Shown here: piece by piece, positions 54,001 to 61,957 of the stretch
How positions within the stretch are numbered: the first letter of the stretch is position 1
Layout of the letters: every line of letters starts with the position of its first letter
Assembly: GCA_017506865.1 (NCBI GenBank)
Contig: JAFCMP010000162.1
Coordinates: forward strand, 1-64,000
DNA length: 64,000 nucleotides
Direction: 5' to 3'
Source: Tribonema minus
Lineage: Eukaryota; Sar; Xanthophyceae; Tribonematales; Tribonemataceae
Translations under genes and position numbers: made by a program
The notes under the pieces: generated by a model
The model's input: only the letters and a program-made list of their open reading frames with translations
Database searches by the model: none
What the model was told of the DNA's origin: nothing

Positions 54001-54390
54001 ACATCCGTGCCCCGCGTCTCGCCCGAGGAGTACGCGGCGGCGCCCAAGTTCCTCACGCTGCAGGTGACGCGCGAGGACCTGAACGCCGCCGTGGCAGCGC
54101 TCGACGCGTACGCGCGCGCCCACGCGCGCCCCTCGGACCGCCTGCTGAGCCAGGACGAGGCGGTCGCGCTGCTCAGCGGCGGCAGCAGCAGCAGCAGCGG
54201 CGGCGGCGGTGGCGGCAGCGGCGGCGACGGCAGTGGCGGCGGCGGCGGCGGCAGCGGTGGCAGCGGCGGCGGCGGCGGCGGCGACGCGCTGACGAAGCGC
54301 GCCAAGACGGTGCTGCTGTCGCTGATCCACCTCAAGAGAGTCGCCATGAGCGGGCGCGAGCGGCGCACGTACGAGATACTGTGCCAGTGA
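35814..54390 (+). CDS. SKA3: SKA3-like kinetochore protein with SKA1-like C-terminus, 14 exons, 813 aa
   Basis: Exons: 35814-35955, 36611-36702, 38867-38980, 39804-39907, 41713-41791, 42790-43225, 44287-44409, 44861-45089, 46939-47045, 48462-48566, 49501-49652, 51097-51203, 52451-52529, 53818-54390. The total is 2442 nt, all GT-AG and phase-consistent. N-terminal ~150 residues: SFFARLRTLAISLEG, long helices, and ERLEQYGYEPRM, matching the SKA3 pattern of a coiled-coil bundle ending in KYGYSPR. Middle: poly-Ala/Gly with TPTLPEWALSRGTRRHL (288-304) and a dozen TP/SP sites; animal SKA3 is CDK1-phosphorylated at such sites to bind Ndc80. C-terminus: PEEYAAAPKFL (692-702), REDLNAAVAALD and KTVLLSLIHLKRV, like the SKA1 winged-helix microtubule-binding domain with a Ser/Gly insert. 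Expected role: kinetochore-microtubule attachment in mitosis. It could be SKA3 with a shared ancestral domain, or a SKA1/SKA3 hybrid. Confidence 0.7.
36611..36702 (+). CDS. SKA3: SKA3-like exon 2 (residues 48-78)
   Basis: Acceptor GGTTTTCAG, donor GTACAG|gtataa. Encodes KDVAFAQRLHRQVYNTLQ and GQQVVYWEYVQ. Another frame is open here, but only this one is in phase with both neighbours. Two 3'-end echoes follow. Confidence 0.72.
36865..37025 (+). repeat. SKA3-like exon 2 3'-end echoes
   Basis: Two copies of the CAGGT..TACTGGG(A)GTATGTA(C/T) region with following TATACGCGTGGCTTGTC, GCATACC and GTGCGACGG lie near 36870 and 36955. Confidence 0.85.
38085..38770 (+). repeat. SKA3-like exon 3 5'-end echo array, ~130 bp unit, six copies
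   Basis: GCAGAGGCGGACCC(A/G)CTGAG followed by CGTTGCCACCGGCCTCG recurs near 38090, 38218, 38352, 38486, 38615 and 38742, before the exon at 38867. Spacers are runs of CTGTACTGTACTG. Confidence 0.95.
38867..38980 (+). CDS. SKA3: SKA3-like exon 3 (residues 79-116)
   Basis: Phase 0/0, using the second AG of GCAGAG as acceptor. Encodes ADPLSVATGLAAEAAG and KALEDQHQLYMLQGGLQ, a helical coiled-coil segment. Confidence 0.78.
39804..39907 (+). CDS. SKA3: SKA3-like exon 4 (residues 117-150), YGYEPR motif
   Basis: Phase 0 in, 2 out. A heptad-like helix (LLDFNAAALEDLEERLEQ) ends in YGYEPRM, the most diagnostic SKA3 match. 5' echoes lie near 39515 and 39700-39800; 3' echoes follow. Confidence 0.85.
39980..40620 (+). 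repeat. SKA3-like exon 4 3'-end echoes, five copies
   Basis: GGCTGGAGC(G/A)GTACGGCCACG and CCGCGCGTGGCGGACAGGTGACG-type junctions recur near 39988, 40162, 40317, 40490 and, decayed, 40597. Spacers repeat CCCTAGCCCTAGCATGCCGA. Confidence 0.9.
41090..41712 (+). repeat. SKA3-like exon 5 5'-end echo array, four copies
   Basis: CTTGGCAGGGCCGCGGCGGC, GGCGGCGCGGAGGTGTCGCTGG and ATGGACAGCGCTCAACACC recur near 41095, 41345, 41470 and (5' shortened) 41597, before the real exon. Each is followed by TGAGCGCTGCTGTAGCTTTG. Confidence 0.95.
41713..41791 (+). CDS. SKA3: SKA3-like exon 5 (residues 151-177)
   Basis: Phase 2 in, 0 out. Encodes AAAARGGGAEVSLVMDSALM and GDATSQ. Donor TCTCAG|gtcagc, with echoes near 41911, 42062 and 42275. 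Confidence 0.75.
41905..42300 (+). repeat. SKA3-like exon 5 3'-end echoes, three copies
   Basis: ATGGGGGACGCCACGTCTCA followed by GGTCAGCCTT appears at about 41922 and 42063. A decayed copy (GATGGGCGTTGCCACGTCCT) is near 42277. Confidence 0.9.
42790..43225 (+). CDS. SKA3: SKA3-like exon 6 (residues 178-322), TPTLPEW motif
   Basis: Phase 0 in, 1 out, acceptor CACTTTTCAG. Encodes Asp/Ala-rich sequence with a 13-Ala run, Gly/Ser blocks, the motif TPTLPEWALSRGTRRHL and a 12-Gly run. The homopolymer runs are codon-pure (GCA/GCG, GGC), so length polymorphism is likely. Confidence 0.8.
44287..44409 (+). CDS. SKA3: SKA3-like exon 7 (residues 323-363)
   Basis: Phase 1/1. Encodes GDCDTGGRGSYAAVTVTGGY and GTPASPQLPATSVSVLF, with TP and SP sites. 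Chosen over two other open frames because only it joins both neighbours in phase. Confidence 0.68.
44861..45089 (+). CDS. SKA3: SKA3-like exon 8 (residues 364-439)
   Basis: Phase 1 in, 2 out. Encodes PPTPQLQLKTTRLHSGPL, a 12-Gly run and ARPTMPALGAKLRML. An echo of its 5' end is near 44672; five or six echoes of its 3' end follow. Confidence 0.78.
45100..45965 (+). repeat. SKA3-like exon 8 3'-end echoes with TTAGGG repeats in the unit
   Basis: Copies of (AGC)n(GGC)n, GCGCGGCCC and GCGAAGCTGCGCATGCT, then an AGGTGGGTA donor, lie near 45150-45278, 45375-45462, 45520-45622, 45685-45780 and 45920-45960. Between copies sits GTTTAGGGTTAGGGTTAGGG-type sequence, so telomere-like repeat is part of the duplicated unit. 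Confidence 0.95.
46085..46260 (+). repeat. TTAGGG block followed by a Gly/Ala-type GGC tract
   Basis: Tandem TTAGGG at about 46096-46128, then ACGTCAGCAGCGGCGGCGG with a long GGC/GCA run to 46230. This is another degenerate copy of exon 8's internal tract. Confidence 0.75.
46880..46928 (-). repeat. CCCTAA interstitial telomere block just upstream of exon 9
   Basis: About six CCCTAA-type units lie within 50 bp, ending some 10 bp before the exon 9 acceptor ATGCACAG. A similar block with four units is at 46432-46452. Confidence 0.85.
46939..47045 (+). CDS. SKA3: SKA3-like exon 9 (residues 440-475)
   Basis: Phase 2 in, 1 out. Encodes PMKTPMHRSMLEESWLLED and DDEHSTPM, with two TP sites. A 5' echo (CAGCACCATGAAGACGTCCA) is near 46592; 3' echoes follow. 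Confidence 0.78.
47125..47430 (+). repeat. SKA3-like exon 9 3'-end echoes, three copies
   Basis: CTCGATGATGGCGATGG and GAGCACGGCACGCCGATGGgtgagtcac recur near 47137, 47265 and 47382, with GACTCA or TCACACGTTGCAG tails. Confidence 0.9.
48225..48461 (+). repeat. SKA3-like exon 10 5'-end echoes, two copies
   Basis: TAACTGTTGCAGCA(A/G)GCGAG, TTGAGCGCTGTGGCTGCCACGC and GAGCGCTGCCATCG recur near 48233 and 48345, before the exon at 48462. Confidence 0.92.
48462..48566 (+). CDS. SKA3: SKA3-like exon 10 (residues 476-510)
   Basis: Phase 1/1. Encodes LSAVAATPSAATMFRSPLAA and LAPTPGSEA, with several TP/SP sites typical of a CDK-regulated disordered region. Confidence 0.76.
48625..48835 (-). mobile_element. 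ACTCGG-rich repeat element, reverse copy
   Basis: Reverse complement matches 13096-13285 almost throughout, including the GACATTGCTGATTTGTG end (sense as read here at 48634) and the AATTACTCGGG and GACTCGCTTC blocks. The two copies lie in introns of different genes in opposite orientation. Confidence 0.75.
48863..48893 (+). repeat. TTAGGG interstitial telomere block
   Basis: Five uninterrupted GGTTAG units in intron 10. Confidence 0.9.
49501..49652 (+). CDS. SKA3: SKA3-like exon 11 (residues 511-561)
   Basis: Phase 1 in, 0 out. Encodes EVRLDMMGSGTPGSKLSDA, TGYVSPRVGMPVPHSLRYG and a short Ala run. One long echo of the exon follows. Confidence 0.8.
49855..49985 (+). repeat. SKA3-like exon 11 echo (~115 bp, long)
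   Basis: GAGCTGAGCGATGCCA, GGGTATGTATCGCCAAGGGT, AGGTATGCCCGTACCGCACA and GCGCAGCGTGTGAGTACCGTAGG reproduce most of the exon with its donor but no acceptor. It is the longest echo of an exon body in the window. Confidence 0.95.
50248..50262 (+). repeat. Poly-C run
   Basis: About 14 consecutive C inside intron 11 of the SKA3-like gene, next to GGGGGGTACATG. A site of probable slippage or assembly uncertainty. Confidence 0.8.
50845..51096 (+). repeat. SKA3-like exon 12 acceptor-region echoes
   Basis: Units with CGCAGGCGCCCGCG or AAGGGCGCCCGCGCG and TTCATTCATGAAGTGCA recur near 50850, 50940 and 51018, before GAATTGCGCAG at 51096. The spacer is an imperfect TTCATTCATG repeat starting near 50700. 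Confidence 0.8.
51097..51203 (+). CDS. SKA3: SKA3-like exon 12 (residues 562-596)
   Basis: Phase 0 in, 2 out. Encodes APAHGSPLMRGEYAHRGGAD and SPSTPGGAM. SP and TP sites continue the phosphorylatable region. Confidence 0.7.
51765..52350 (+). repeat. SKA3-like exon 13 5'-end echoes
   Basis: Copies of the CTGCAGCATGTCTCAGCAG and GTGGAGCGGCCACG region lie near 52277 (close), 52090 (degenerate) and 51770 (degenerate), with a further trace near 51900. They share ATCCGTGGCCTG...GCATACCTAC spacers. Confidence 0.8.
52451..52529 (+). CDS. SKA3: SKA3-like exon 13 (residues 597-623)
   Basis: Phase 2 in, 0 out. Encodes MSQQAWSGHDEEDDVNVTPT and MQSPCK. The acceptor is CTGCAG at 52450; a 3' echo (CATGCAGTCACCCTGTAAGg) lies near 52715. 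Confidence 0.75.
52658..52690. repeat. Palindromic interstitial telomere repeat, second copy
   Basis: Identical in sequence over 33 bp to 15915-15947: three TTAGGG units facing CTAACCCTAACCCTA. Confidence 0.9.
53818..54390 (+). CDS. SKA3: SKA3-like exon 14 (residues 624-813), SKA1-like winged-helix end
   Basis: Phase 0 in, stop TGA at 54388-54390. Begins with a Pro/Ser/Ala-rich linker. Then PRVSPEEYAAAPKFLTLQVT and REDLNAAVAALDAYARA, a Ser/Gly insert (~743-778), and KTVLLSLIHLKRVAMSGRER ending RTYEILCQ. The order (EEF..PKYM, then helices, then a basic helix and a C-terminal beta strand) is that of the SKA1 microtubule-binding domain. Confidence 0.8.
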   Translation, partial: VELMAALQQRPLDAAPTSAYPTSTAPPAAVRASPPPPPPAMSSSAASTSRSTSPSAAATSTTSVPRVSPEEYAAAPKFLTLQVTREDLNAAVAALDAYARAHARPSDRLLSQDEAVALLSGGSSSSSGGGGGGSGGDGSGGGGGGSGGSGGGGGGDALTKRAKTVLLSLIHLKRVAMSGRERRTYEILCQ

Positions 54391-55504
54391 CGCTCCGCGT
54401 GGCACGCGCCGAGCGTTGCTGCTAGCCCCAGCCAGCTTCCCCCTCCCCCGTCCCGTCTTGGCCGCCAAGAATGAACTCATGGTAGCCCAGTGGCGGCATT
54501 ATGCAGCCTAGACTTGTCTGGATTGCTGGCATGAGCGCTGATAGCATGAAATGCGGTGCGAGAGTGACCCCAGGGCCTGTTCTGCGCCTTGACCCCACCT
54601 AATGACCGGGTGCGGGAGCAAGGCTGTAACAGTTGGTAACGTGTTGGCGGGGCAGGGCCCCAAGGCTTAATGCCCGCGAATCCGCCCGATTCCACCACAA
54701 AACCTGCCCAGCGTATGAGAAGTAGTGGTAGATGGGCACCTGCGTGTCCCCGCTCTGCTGGGCGAGGCGGCCACATCAGAGGTGATGGCGAGAATTTCAG
54801 CGGGGAGCCTGACACGCGCACCGCGATGCTGGTCAGCGCCGTGCCCTCTGTGCGCTGTCTCCGCATGCGGTGCGCCGCAGCAGTGTACACTGTGGCACTC
54901 GCTGCCTGTGGTGTCGGAGTGCAAGGGCGGGGTATGCGGGGTATGAAGCGCAACGCAACCCTGGCCCGGTGCCACGGAGTCGTGCCAATGTTGCTAGCCG
55001 GGCAAGGCAGGGCCGGGCACACACCGGTGTTGGGATAAGTTGGGATACAACATACATGGTGCATGGCAGTAAGGAGGCAGGAACAACTGTACAGTAGCAT
55101 GAGTGTGCAGCCTGCCCTGCAATTACGTACCAATGCTTGATGTGAGTGTTTTCTTGTGCTGCGCCAGCCTTTGATTACAATGCTTTCAAAACTATGTCTG
55201 AGGATGCAGCAGGTCATGATAGCAACCATGGTCTTTTGCGACACCATGTTTCAACGCCCGATGGTTTATGTTGATGCAATTGATGATATTTCAGACACTT
55301 TTCCTTGCACTTGTACATATTTACAGCCATGAGGAGCACTGCCGATAGAGCTGAGCGTACTCCAGCGCAGACTAGGCTGCTGCGTTGACGCAAGCTTTTC
55401 GATTGCATAGGCAACCCGGCCTCCCTTGGGCCTTTATAAATACAAGTCCATACGTACTTTAGAATATAGTGTGCGCCAGTGCTTTGCCTTTTCAAGCCAA
55501 ATGA

Positions 55505-55640
55505 CTGGCTCCGGGCACCGACATCCTGCACATGTACCCTGTAACGACAGCGTCCAGCAGCTTCCACCCCTACACACCAATGCTGCCAGATGACACGTTG
55601 TTACAGTGGCAGGTTTGTAGCAATTCTGATCAAGTACTTC
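55505..55640 (-). mobile_element. Decayed endonuclease-region fragment of the non-LTR element
   Basis: GGGCACCGACATCCTGC, CAGCAGCTTCC, CCAATGCTGCCA and GTTTGTAGCAATTCTGATCA align in order with 57291-57415 of the minus-strand element, but with many substitutions and stops. It is an old copy. Confidence 0.75.
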
Positions 55641-55921
55641 AAAGTCGTTGACTGCTTGTGCACTCAGAATTGTCACATCGCAAAGCAGATCTGTGCACTT
55701 TCGAAACAATAAGACAGGAGTTGTATGAATAAATACATACAAGGGGGGGGGATTATTATTCATCTTTGAAAAAATCGGTTTCCAACGGTGGTGCTGGGAG
55801 GGGTTGGAGGCCGGCTCCTGCCGGAACTCCCGTATGCATCAACGGGTGTCTAGACATGTCAGCCTTTCCACTCCGTGACGGGGCTTTAGCTGCCCACATT
55901 GAGTGCCTCATCACTTTCTGC

Positions 55922-56018
55922 GACTAGCAGCCATGGGCCTGCCCTTGGTGCGCCAACTGCCTTCCGGACACTAGCGGCCATGGGCCTGCCCTTGGTGCGC
56001 CAACTGCCTTCCGGACAG
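55922..56018. repeat. 48-bp tandem duplication
   Basis: CATGGGCCTGCCCTTGGTGC followed by GCCAACTGCCTTCCGGACA appears twice, adjacent, with a near-identical lead-in (ACTAGC(A/G)GC). Confidence 0.9.
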
Positions 56019-56434
56019 CGACGCATGCAAAGCTTCTAGGTTTAAACTCATAGCAACACCCGATTCGGTTTGAACAGGCGTGTGATCTGCTGCAGGCTTG
56101 CGTGCACGGTGCTGGCGGCACAAAAGCTTCTTTTTGGACCTGAACCTATGGACTTGTATTTATTTGTGAACATTCGTGAATGGCAGCGGCGCGTACGCTC
56201 GTTTGTGTGCGCCGCTGCGCGGTCCTAGGCTGGCTAAGACGTGCTGCGAACACACCATGTACATGCGCTTCGTCTATTCTACGTCGTCATGTCGTGCATG
56301 ACAATCAGCGAGCGAAGCTCGCAAGCTCTGTGCAAGTGGACGAGCTGCGTTGGCCAAGCACACGCTGCAGGAACTTCAAGCAGCTGCAGTTGCAGTGCGT
56401 TTGAACAATGAGAGCACATGTCTGACAGAACCTA

Positions 56435-56905
56435 GTGTGCGCCAGGCCGCGCTGATGGCGCAGCCAGTCCGGCGATACACGGCGCAGCTGCCGCTGGATC
56501 AGTGGCCGCGGCGGCAGCACAGGCGGCACCAGCGGCAGCAGCAGCGGCAGCGCACAGCGCAATTACTCCGGCGGCAGCAGCAGCTGCAGCATGCTCCAGC
56601 ATCAGAGGCAGCAACAGCGGCAGCTGCTCATATTGCACCCGGTCTCAAGCGGCCTCAACGGCATCACTAGCTGCAGCATCAACAGCAGCTGCTGCGGGCA
56701 TAGGCAACACAGCTGCTCCAGGCCCTAGGGCTGCTGCAGCACATGCAACAGGAGCAGCGGCAGCAGGCGGCGCCGCAACCGCGCTGGCTGCGACAGCGGC
56801 GACGGCGGTGGCAGTGGCCAATGCGGCAGGTGCTGCACCAGCAATTGCGGCAGCAGCATCACCAGCAGCAGCAACGACAGGCGCCGCGGCAGCTCCAGCT
56901 GTGCG
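56435..56905 (+). mobile_element. Ala-rich linker fragment of the non-LTR element, + copy
   Basis: Matches the linker region of the + copy (about 61325-61810), including GCGCAGCTGCCGCTGGATCA and GGGCATAGGCAACACAGCTG. No RT or endonuclease part is present. It abuts the 3' end of the minus-strand element through about 90 bp, rich in TGTACA, with a ~50-bp segment that recurs inverted at 63185-63240. Confidence 0.8.
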
Positions 56906-57104
56906 TCCAGGTGTTGTCGACACATGTGCCATGCACGTGTCTCGGTACATGTTGTACATGTACATGTACAATGTACAATGTACATGTACATTGTACTTTT
57001 CATTAATTCTCGCTCAGGGCGCGAAAAAGCCCAGATGATTGGCATCTAGCTGTAAGGAATCTACATGTCGTATGACAGTCTGAAAATGTCGCAACGACAA
57101 CCAC

Positions 57105-58850
57105 TCAAACGCCACCGCCGCCAAATGGCATCTCGGGGTCCTCCCCTACGTCCTCCTCCATGTGCCCCCCCCCCCTGGATTCTGCCATGTGTGTCATGAC
57201 ACGGCCAGAGTACGCCATGTGGAGCGCTGCCGACAGTGCCAAGCGTAAGCGCGCCAGGGCGATGCCCTTGAGAGCTTTAGGGCGCGCTGCTCCGGGCACT
57301 GACATCCTGCTGGCATACTCCGTTGCCACAGCCTCCAGCAGCTTCCGCCCCTGCTCCCCGATGCTGCCAAATGACCCTATTGCCAAAGTGGCAAGTTTGT
57401 AGCAATTCTGATCATAATGACCAGAATAGTGGGTAGTCTTGGCGGCCTCCTGGTCGCGGCAGCATCGCTCAGGGTCTGCTGCAGTCTTCGCTGCCCGCAA
57501 CGCCACCTGTGCCTCGAAGCAGGTAACGTCCACCATGAGCGGTAGGTGGCGTGTCGGGTCGTCGTAGCCGGTCGCCGGGAAGGCGTCGGCAGGCAGCACG
57601 ATGTCCATCCTGCGACTCCCCGGCGGCCCGGCGGACCCCAGAAACGGCGTGTAGTCCTCGTCAACCAGTCCCGTTTTGAGGTATTGCCGCAGGATGCACT
57701 GCGTGGCCCTCTTGACGCTATTATGGACGATGGTGTCGTGCGCCTTGACGCGTGGCGCTTGACATAGCCGTGCATGCAGGGTGCCGCCCGGCGACTTCCC
57801 GCACAGCTTGCAGCCTGTCGTCTGTTCCTCTACTCCGATGGCGCGTTTGACGGCCAGTTGCCAGGATAGGCCATCTGACGGCCAGTTGCCAGGATAGGCC
57901 ATCGAACGAAGCCGTTGTGGAGTACATGGGCTCGTTGAGGAATGCCATGCCAATCGAGTGCATGTGCGCTGCGACCGGAATCGAGCAAGTGCTTGCGTGC
58001 GTTGCGTGCCCTGCGGCAGCTGTTGCAGGTCCGCCTCCACCTTATCTGCAAGCTCGGTAGCGACGGCATCTGCAAGCGCACTCTGATTGGGGCGCTTCAG
58101 GCTACACTGCAACTGCAGAGCACTGGCGTCAAGTACGCAAACAGCCTCCGCACCAGTGCCACCACCTGCTGTCGGCCGCAGCGGCGGCTGCTGCGTAGGT
58201 GGTTGCTGCTGCAGTGGCGCTAGCGCTGGTGGCAGTGTATGTTCCAGCTTGTCACCTGTTGCTGCACGTAGGGATGCGGCAGCTGTGGCGATCGTCCGCA
58301 TGAGGGGCAGGCGCGCCACCTCTGCTGCTGCTGCGCCTTGTAGCATTGCTGGTGTGGAACGCGCAGCGCCTGCATTGACGGCTGCCCTTGGTGCGTGCGC
58401 TGGTGCTGCAGCTGCGCCGCCTGCCGTTGCTGCTGCTGCCAGTGGTGTTGCTGCTGCCGCAGGTGTTGGTGCAGCACCTGCCGCATTGGCCGCTGCCGCC
58501 GCCATTGCCGCTGTCGCAGCCGGCATGATTGCGGCGCCGCCTGCCGACGCTGCTCCTGTTGCAGGTGCTGCAGCAGCCCTAGTAGGGCCTGGAGCAGCTG
58601 TGTTGCCTATGCCCGCAGCAGCTGCTGTTGATGCTGCAGGTAGTGATGCCGCCGAGGCCACTTGAGGTGCAACATGTGCTGCAGCTGCTGCAGCAGCTTC
58701 TGATGCTGGAGCAGCTGCTGCTGCCGCCGCCGCTGCTGCCGCCGGAGTAGGTGCGCCGTGAGCCGCCGCTGCTGCTGCTGCCGCTGGTGCCGCCTGTGCT
58801 GCCGCCGCGGCCCCTGATCCAGCGGCAGCTGCGTCGTGTGTTGCCGGAAA
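57105..58850 (-). pseudogene. Element endonuclease ORF, minus copy (linker + CCHC + restriction-like endonuclease)
   Basis: Open from about 58661 to the stop at 57105. An Ala-rich linker is followed by GDKLEH, a knuckle CKLCGKSPGGTLHARLC (C-x2-C-x8-H-x3-C), then RRMDIVLPA, LPLMVDVTCFEAQ and KTAADPERCCRDQEAAK. D, DVT and the distal A..K fit the PD-(D/E)XK nuclease of R2/NeSL-type LINEs. It ends EDPEMPFGGGGV. A 27-bp tandem duplication near 57855-57910 and a compensating shift scramble about 30 residues before the knuckle. The frame is shifted relative to the RT part by one missing base near 58855. Confidence 0.75.
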
Positions 58851-58854
58851 GCTG

Positions 58855-60001
58855 CGCCATAAGCGCGGCCTGCCGCTGATGCAGTTGCCGCTGCCGGAGC
58901 TGTCGCGCCTCCACTGGCAACCGCCGCTGCCGCTGTAACAGTTGCCGCTGCTGATGCTGCTGGTGCTGGTGCTGCTGCCGCTGCTGCCGGTGCCGCTTGT
59001 GTTGCCGCATCCTCAGCAGCGTCGTCTGCAGCCGCTTGAGGAGCCGCATGCTGCAGCACCCCTGCCCATCCAGAGAGTGCTGGTTGCAGCGCTTGCAACA
59101 TGCCCGCCACATACGCAGCATCAGCGATGTCGCAGGCGCTGGTAATGCCAAGGCCGCCATGCCGTGTTGGGAGTCGCGCTTGCTGTAAGGCTGGGCCGTG
59201 TGCTGCCAGATGGAAGTGGGCCCCACTTTGCTCAAACTGGTGCCAGGTCTGGCCTGGTGGCTGCAGGCCCATTGAGTGCTCAAGCACCCACTGCGTGACC
59301 CGATCCCACTCCTTGGCGGCTGGCGCTGTCTGCGTAGTGGGAATGGTGCGCAGGCAGTACGTCATGCGAGGCACCACGCAGTAGCGCAGTAACCTGATAG
59401 CCCTCGGAGATGTCAGGCGCGCGCATCGCTCTGCGAATCGAGCCCCTGCCCTGCCTGCACCCGCTTCCCTGCGCAGCCATGCGTCCACAAAGCTGCTGTG
59501 GCCCACCGGCACCCCCAGCAACACAGCTCCGCGGTTCTGATTTTCATCCGTATCCCCCACTAGCTGAACGCCCAGCTGCTGCAGCAGTTGCCGCTCGTGG
59601 TCTGTCACCACATGCCCCCTGCCAGGCAGCGCGCGTGACTTGGTGAGGTTTAGCTCCAGCCCCAGCTCCGCAAAGTGTTGTTTGAGCTGCGCCACCGCCT
59701 GTATGTCATCCTGAGTCAGCGTGCAAGCGCCTGTTCGGACGTTGGCATCGTCCATGTAGGCGCCCATCCGCCTCCGCGCGCGCTGCGCGGCCGCCGCCTC
59801 ATTGAACCGTTTCAAGCACGGAGCAATGGCGCCGCAGAAGAGTATCGGTGCTGCGGGGTCCCCCTGCTTAAACCCGCGCTGAGACATGATGATGCGCGTG
59901 GAGCCGTCGACGTGCTGGAACAGCAGGCGTGGCCGAGTGCGAACGAATGTGCCGATGAAGTAGTCGAGGAAGTCCGGCAGCTGTGCTGCTACCCATTCCA
60001 T
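58855..60001 (-). pseudogene. Element reverse transcriptase, minus copy (truncated)
   Basis: Begins inside the palm at EWVAAQLPDFLDYFIGTF. Contains motif B (KQGDPAAPILF), motif C (YMDDAN) and the thumb-like region with MTYCLRTIPTTQ and LPTRHGGLGITSA. The catalytic aspartate of motif A is absent, so the product cannot be an active RT. Confidence 0.8.
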
Positions 60002-60020
60002 TGTACATGTACATGTACAA

Positions 60021-61957
60021 CATGCGTGGCAGACCGCAAAGACTTCTTGGCGGAGCTCCTTGAGCCAGACGGGCAGTATGGGGTAGCCGTCTCAGCGGCC
60101 ATGGCCGGCAAACTCGCGTATGAGCTCGGTCACTGGCAGTTCATGCTGGACCTCAAGAATGCCTTCAACATGGTGTTCGTCCTGGCGGCAGCGGAATGGG
60201 TAGCAGCACAGCTGCCGGACTTCCTCGACTACTTCATCGGCACATACGTTCGCACTCGGCCACGCCTGCTGTTCCAGCACGTCGACGGCTCCACGCGCAT
60301 CATCATGTCTCAGCGCGAGTTGAAGCAGGGGGACCCCGCGGCACCGATGCTCTTCTGCGGCGCCATTGCTCAGTGCTTGAAACGGTTCAATGAGGCGGCG
60401 GCCGCGCAGCGCGCGCGGAGGCGGATGGGCGCCTACATGGACGATGCCAACGTCCGAACAGGCGCTTGCACGCTGACTCAGGATGACATACAGGCGGTGG
60501 CGCAGCTCAAACAACACTTTGCGGAGGTGGGGCTGGAGCTAAACCTCACCAAGTCACGCGCGCTGCCTGGCAGGGGGCATGTGGTGACAGACCACGAGCG
60601 GCAACTGCTGCAGCAGCTGGGCGTTCAGCTAGTGGGGGATACGGATGAAAATCAGAACCGTGGAGCTGTGTTGCTGGGGGTGCCGGTGGGCCACAGCAGC
60701 TTTGTGGACGCATGGCTGCGCAGGGAAGCGGGTGCAGGCGGGGCAGGGGCTCGATTTGCAGAGCGATGCGCGCGCCTGACATCTCCGAGGGCTATGTTCA
60801 GGTTACTGCGCTACTGCATGGTGCCTCGCATGACGTACTGCCTGCGCACCATTCCCACTACGCAGACAGCGCCAGCCGCCAAGGAGTGGGATCGGGTCAC
60901 GCAGTGGGTGCTTGAGCACTCAATGGGCCTGCAGCCACCAGGCCAGACCTGGCGCCAGTTTGAGCAAAGTGGGGCCCACTTCCATCTGGCAGCGCACGGC
61001 CCAGCCTTACAGCAAGCGCGACTCCCAACACGGCATGGCGGCCTTGGCATTACCAGCGCCTGCGACATCGCTGATGCTGCGTATGTGGCGGGCATGTTGC
61101 AAGCGCTGCAAGCAGCACTCTCTGGATGGGCGGGGGTGCTGCAGCAGGCGGCTCCTCAAGCGGCTGCAGACAACGCTGCTGAGGATGCGGCAACACAAGC
61201 GGCACCGGCAGCAGCGGCAGCAGCACCAGCACCAGCAGCATCAGCAGCGGCAACTGTTACAGCGGCAGCGGCGGTTGCCAGTGGAGGCGCGACCGCTCCG
61301 GCAGCGGCAACTGCATCAGCGGCTGGCCGCGCTTATGGCGCAGCCATTCCGGCAACACACGACGCAGCTGCCGCTGGATCAGGGGCCGCGGCGGCAGCAC
61401 AGGCGGCACCAGCGGCAGCAGCAGCAGCGGCGGCGCACGGCGCAACTACTCCGGCGGCAGCAGCAGCGGCGGCAGCAGCAGCTGCTCCAGCATCAGAGGC
61501 TGCTGCAGCAGCGGCAGCACATGTTGCACCTCAAGTGGCCTCGGCGGCATCACTATCTGCAGCATCAACAGCAGCGGCTGCGGGCATAGGCAACACAGCT
61601 GCTACAGGCCCTACTAGCCTAAGGGCTGCTGCAGCACCTGCAACAGGAGCAGCGTCGGCAGACGGCGCCGCAACCGTGCCGGCTGCGACAGCGGCAATGG
61701 CGGTGGCAGCGGCCAATGCGGCAGGTGCTGCACCAACACCTGCGGCAGCAGCAACACCACTGGCAGCAGCAGCAACGGCAGGCGGCGCAGCTGCAGCACC
61801 AGCGCACGCACCAAGGGCAGCCGTCAATGCAGGCGCTGCGCGTTCCACACCAGCAATGCTACAAGGCGCAGCAGCAGCAGAGGTGGCGCGCCTGCCCCTC
61901 AGGGCTCATGCGGACGATCGCCACAGCTGCCACATCTCTACGTGCAGCAACAGGTGA
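60021..61957 (+). pseudogene. Element reverse transcriptase and Ala-rich linker, plus copy
   Basis: The frame is open further upstream, from 59675, but that is antisense of the minus copy. Motif A is FMLDLKNAFN (about 60143-60172), motif B KQGDPAAPMLF (about 60322-60354), motif C YMDDAN (60433-60450). Thumb and a TRHGGLGITSA block follow, then ~270 residues dominated by Ala, which is unusual between an RT and its endonuclease. The frame terminates at 61957, after an extra AGGGCTC near 61901 relative to the other copies. Fingers motifs upstream of A are lacking, so it is probably inactive. Confidence 0.82.

Larger units (their letters stand above)
54391..56434. other. 3' UTR and intergenic sequence with degraded repeats
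   Basis: TGTAA at 54625-54629 is a plausible poly(A) signal ~235 nt after the SKA3-like stop. The long minus-strand open frame 54477-55247 has no recognisable domain and non-coding composition. The region also holds a decayed retrotransposon piece and a 48-bp tandem duplication, annotated separately. Confidence 0.5.
56996..60001 (-). mobile_element. Non-LTR retrotransposon, minus copy (5' truncated)
   Basis: Runs from inside the RT palm (60001) to the 3' end (CGCCCTGAGCGAGAATTAATG, read on the minus strand). Carries the RT remnant, Ala-rich linker, CCHC knuckle, restriction-like endonuclease and a ~110-bp 3' UTR. The RT motif A aspartate region is missing. Forms the left arm of a large inverted repeat with 60196-63240. 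Confidence 0.88.

Noticed and set aside
54477..55247. 256-codon minus-strand open frame downstream of the SKA3-like gene
   Set aside because: Composition is Cys/His/Arg/Pro-rich as in random GC-rich DNA. It overlaps the 3' UTR, lacks domains and has no splice or start context.
59675..60020. N-terminal extension of the plus-copy RT frame
   Set aside because: This part is antisense of the minus-strand RT copy; the frame is open only because of the inverted arrangement.
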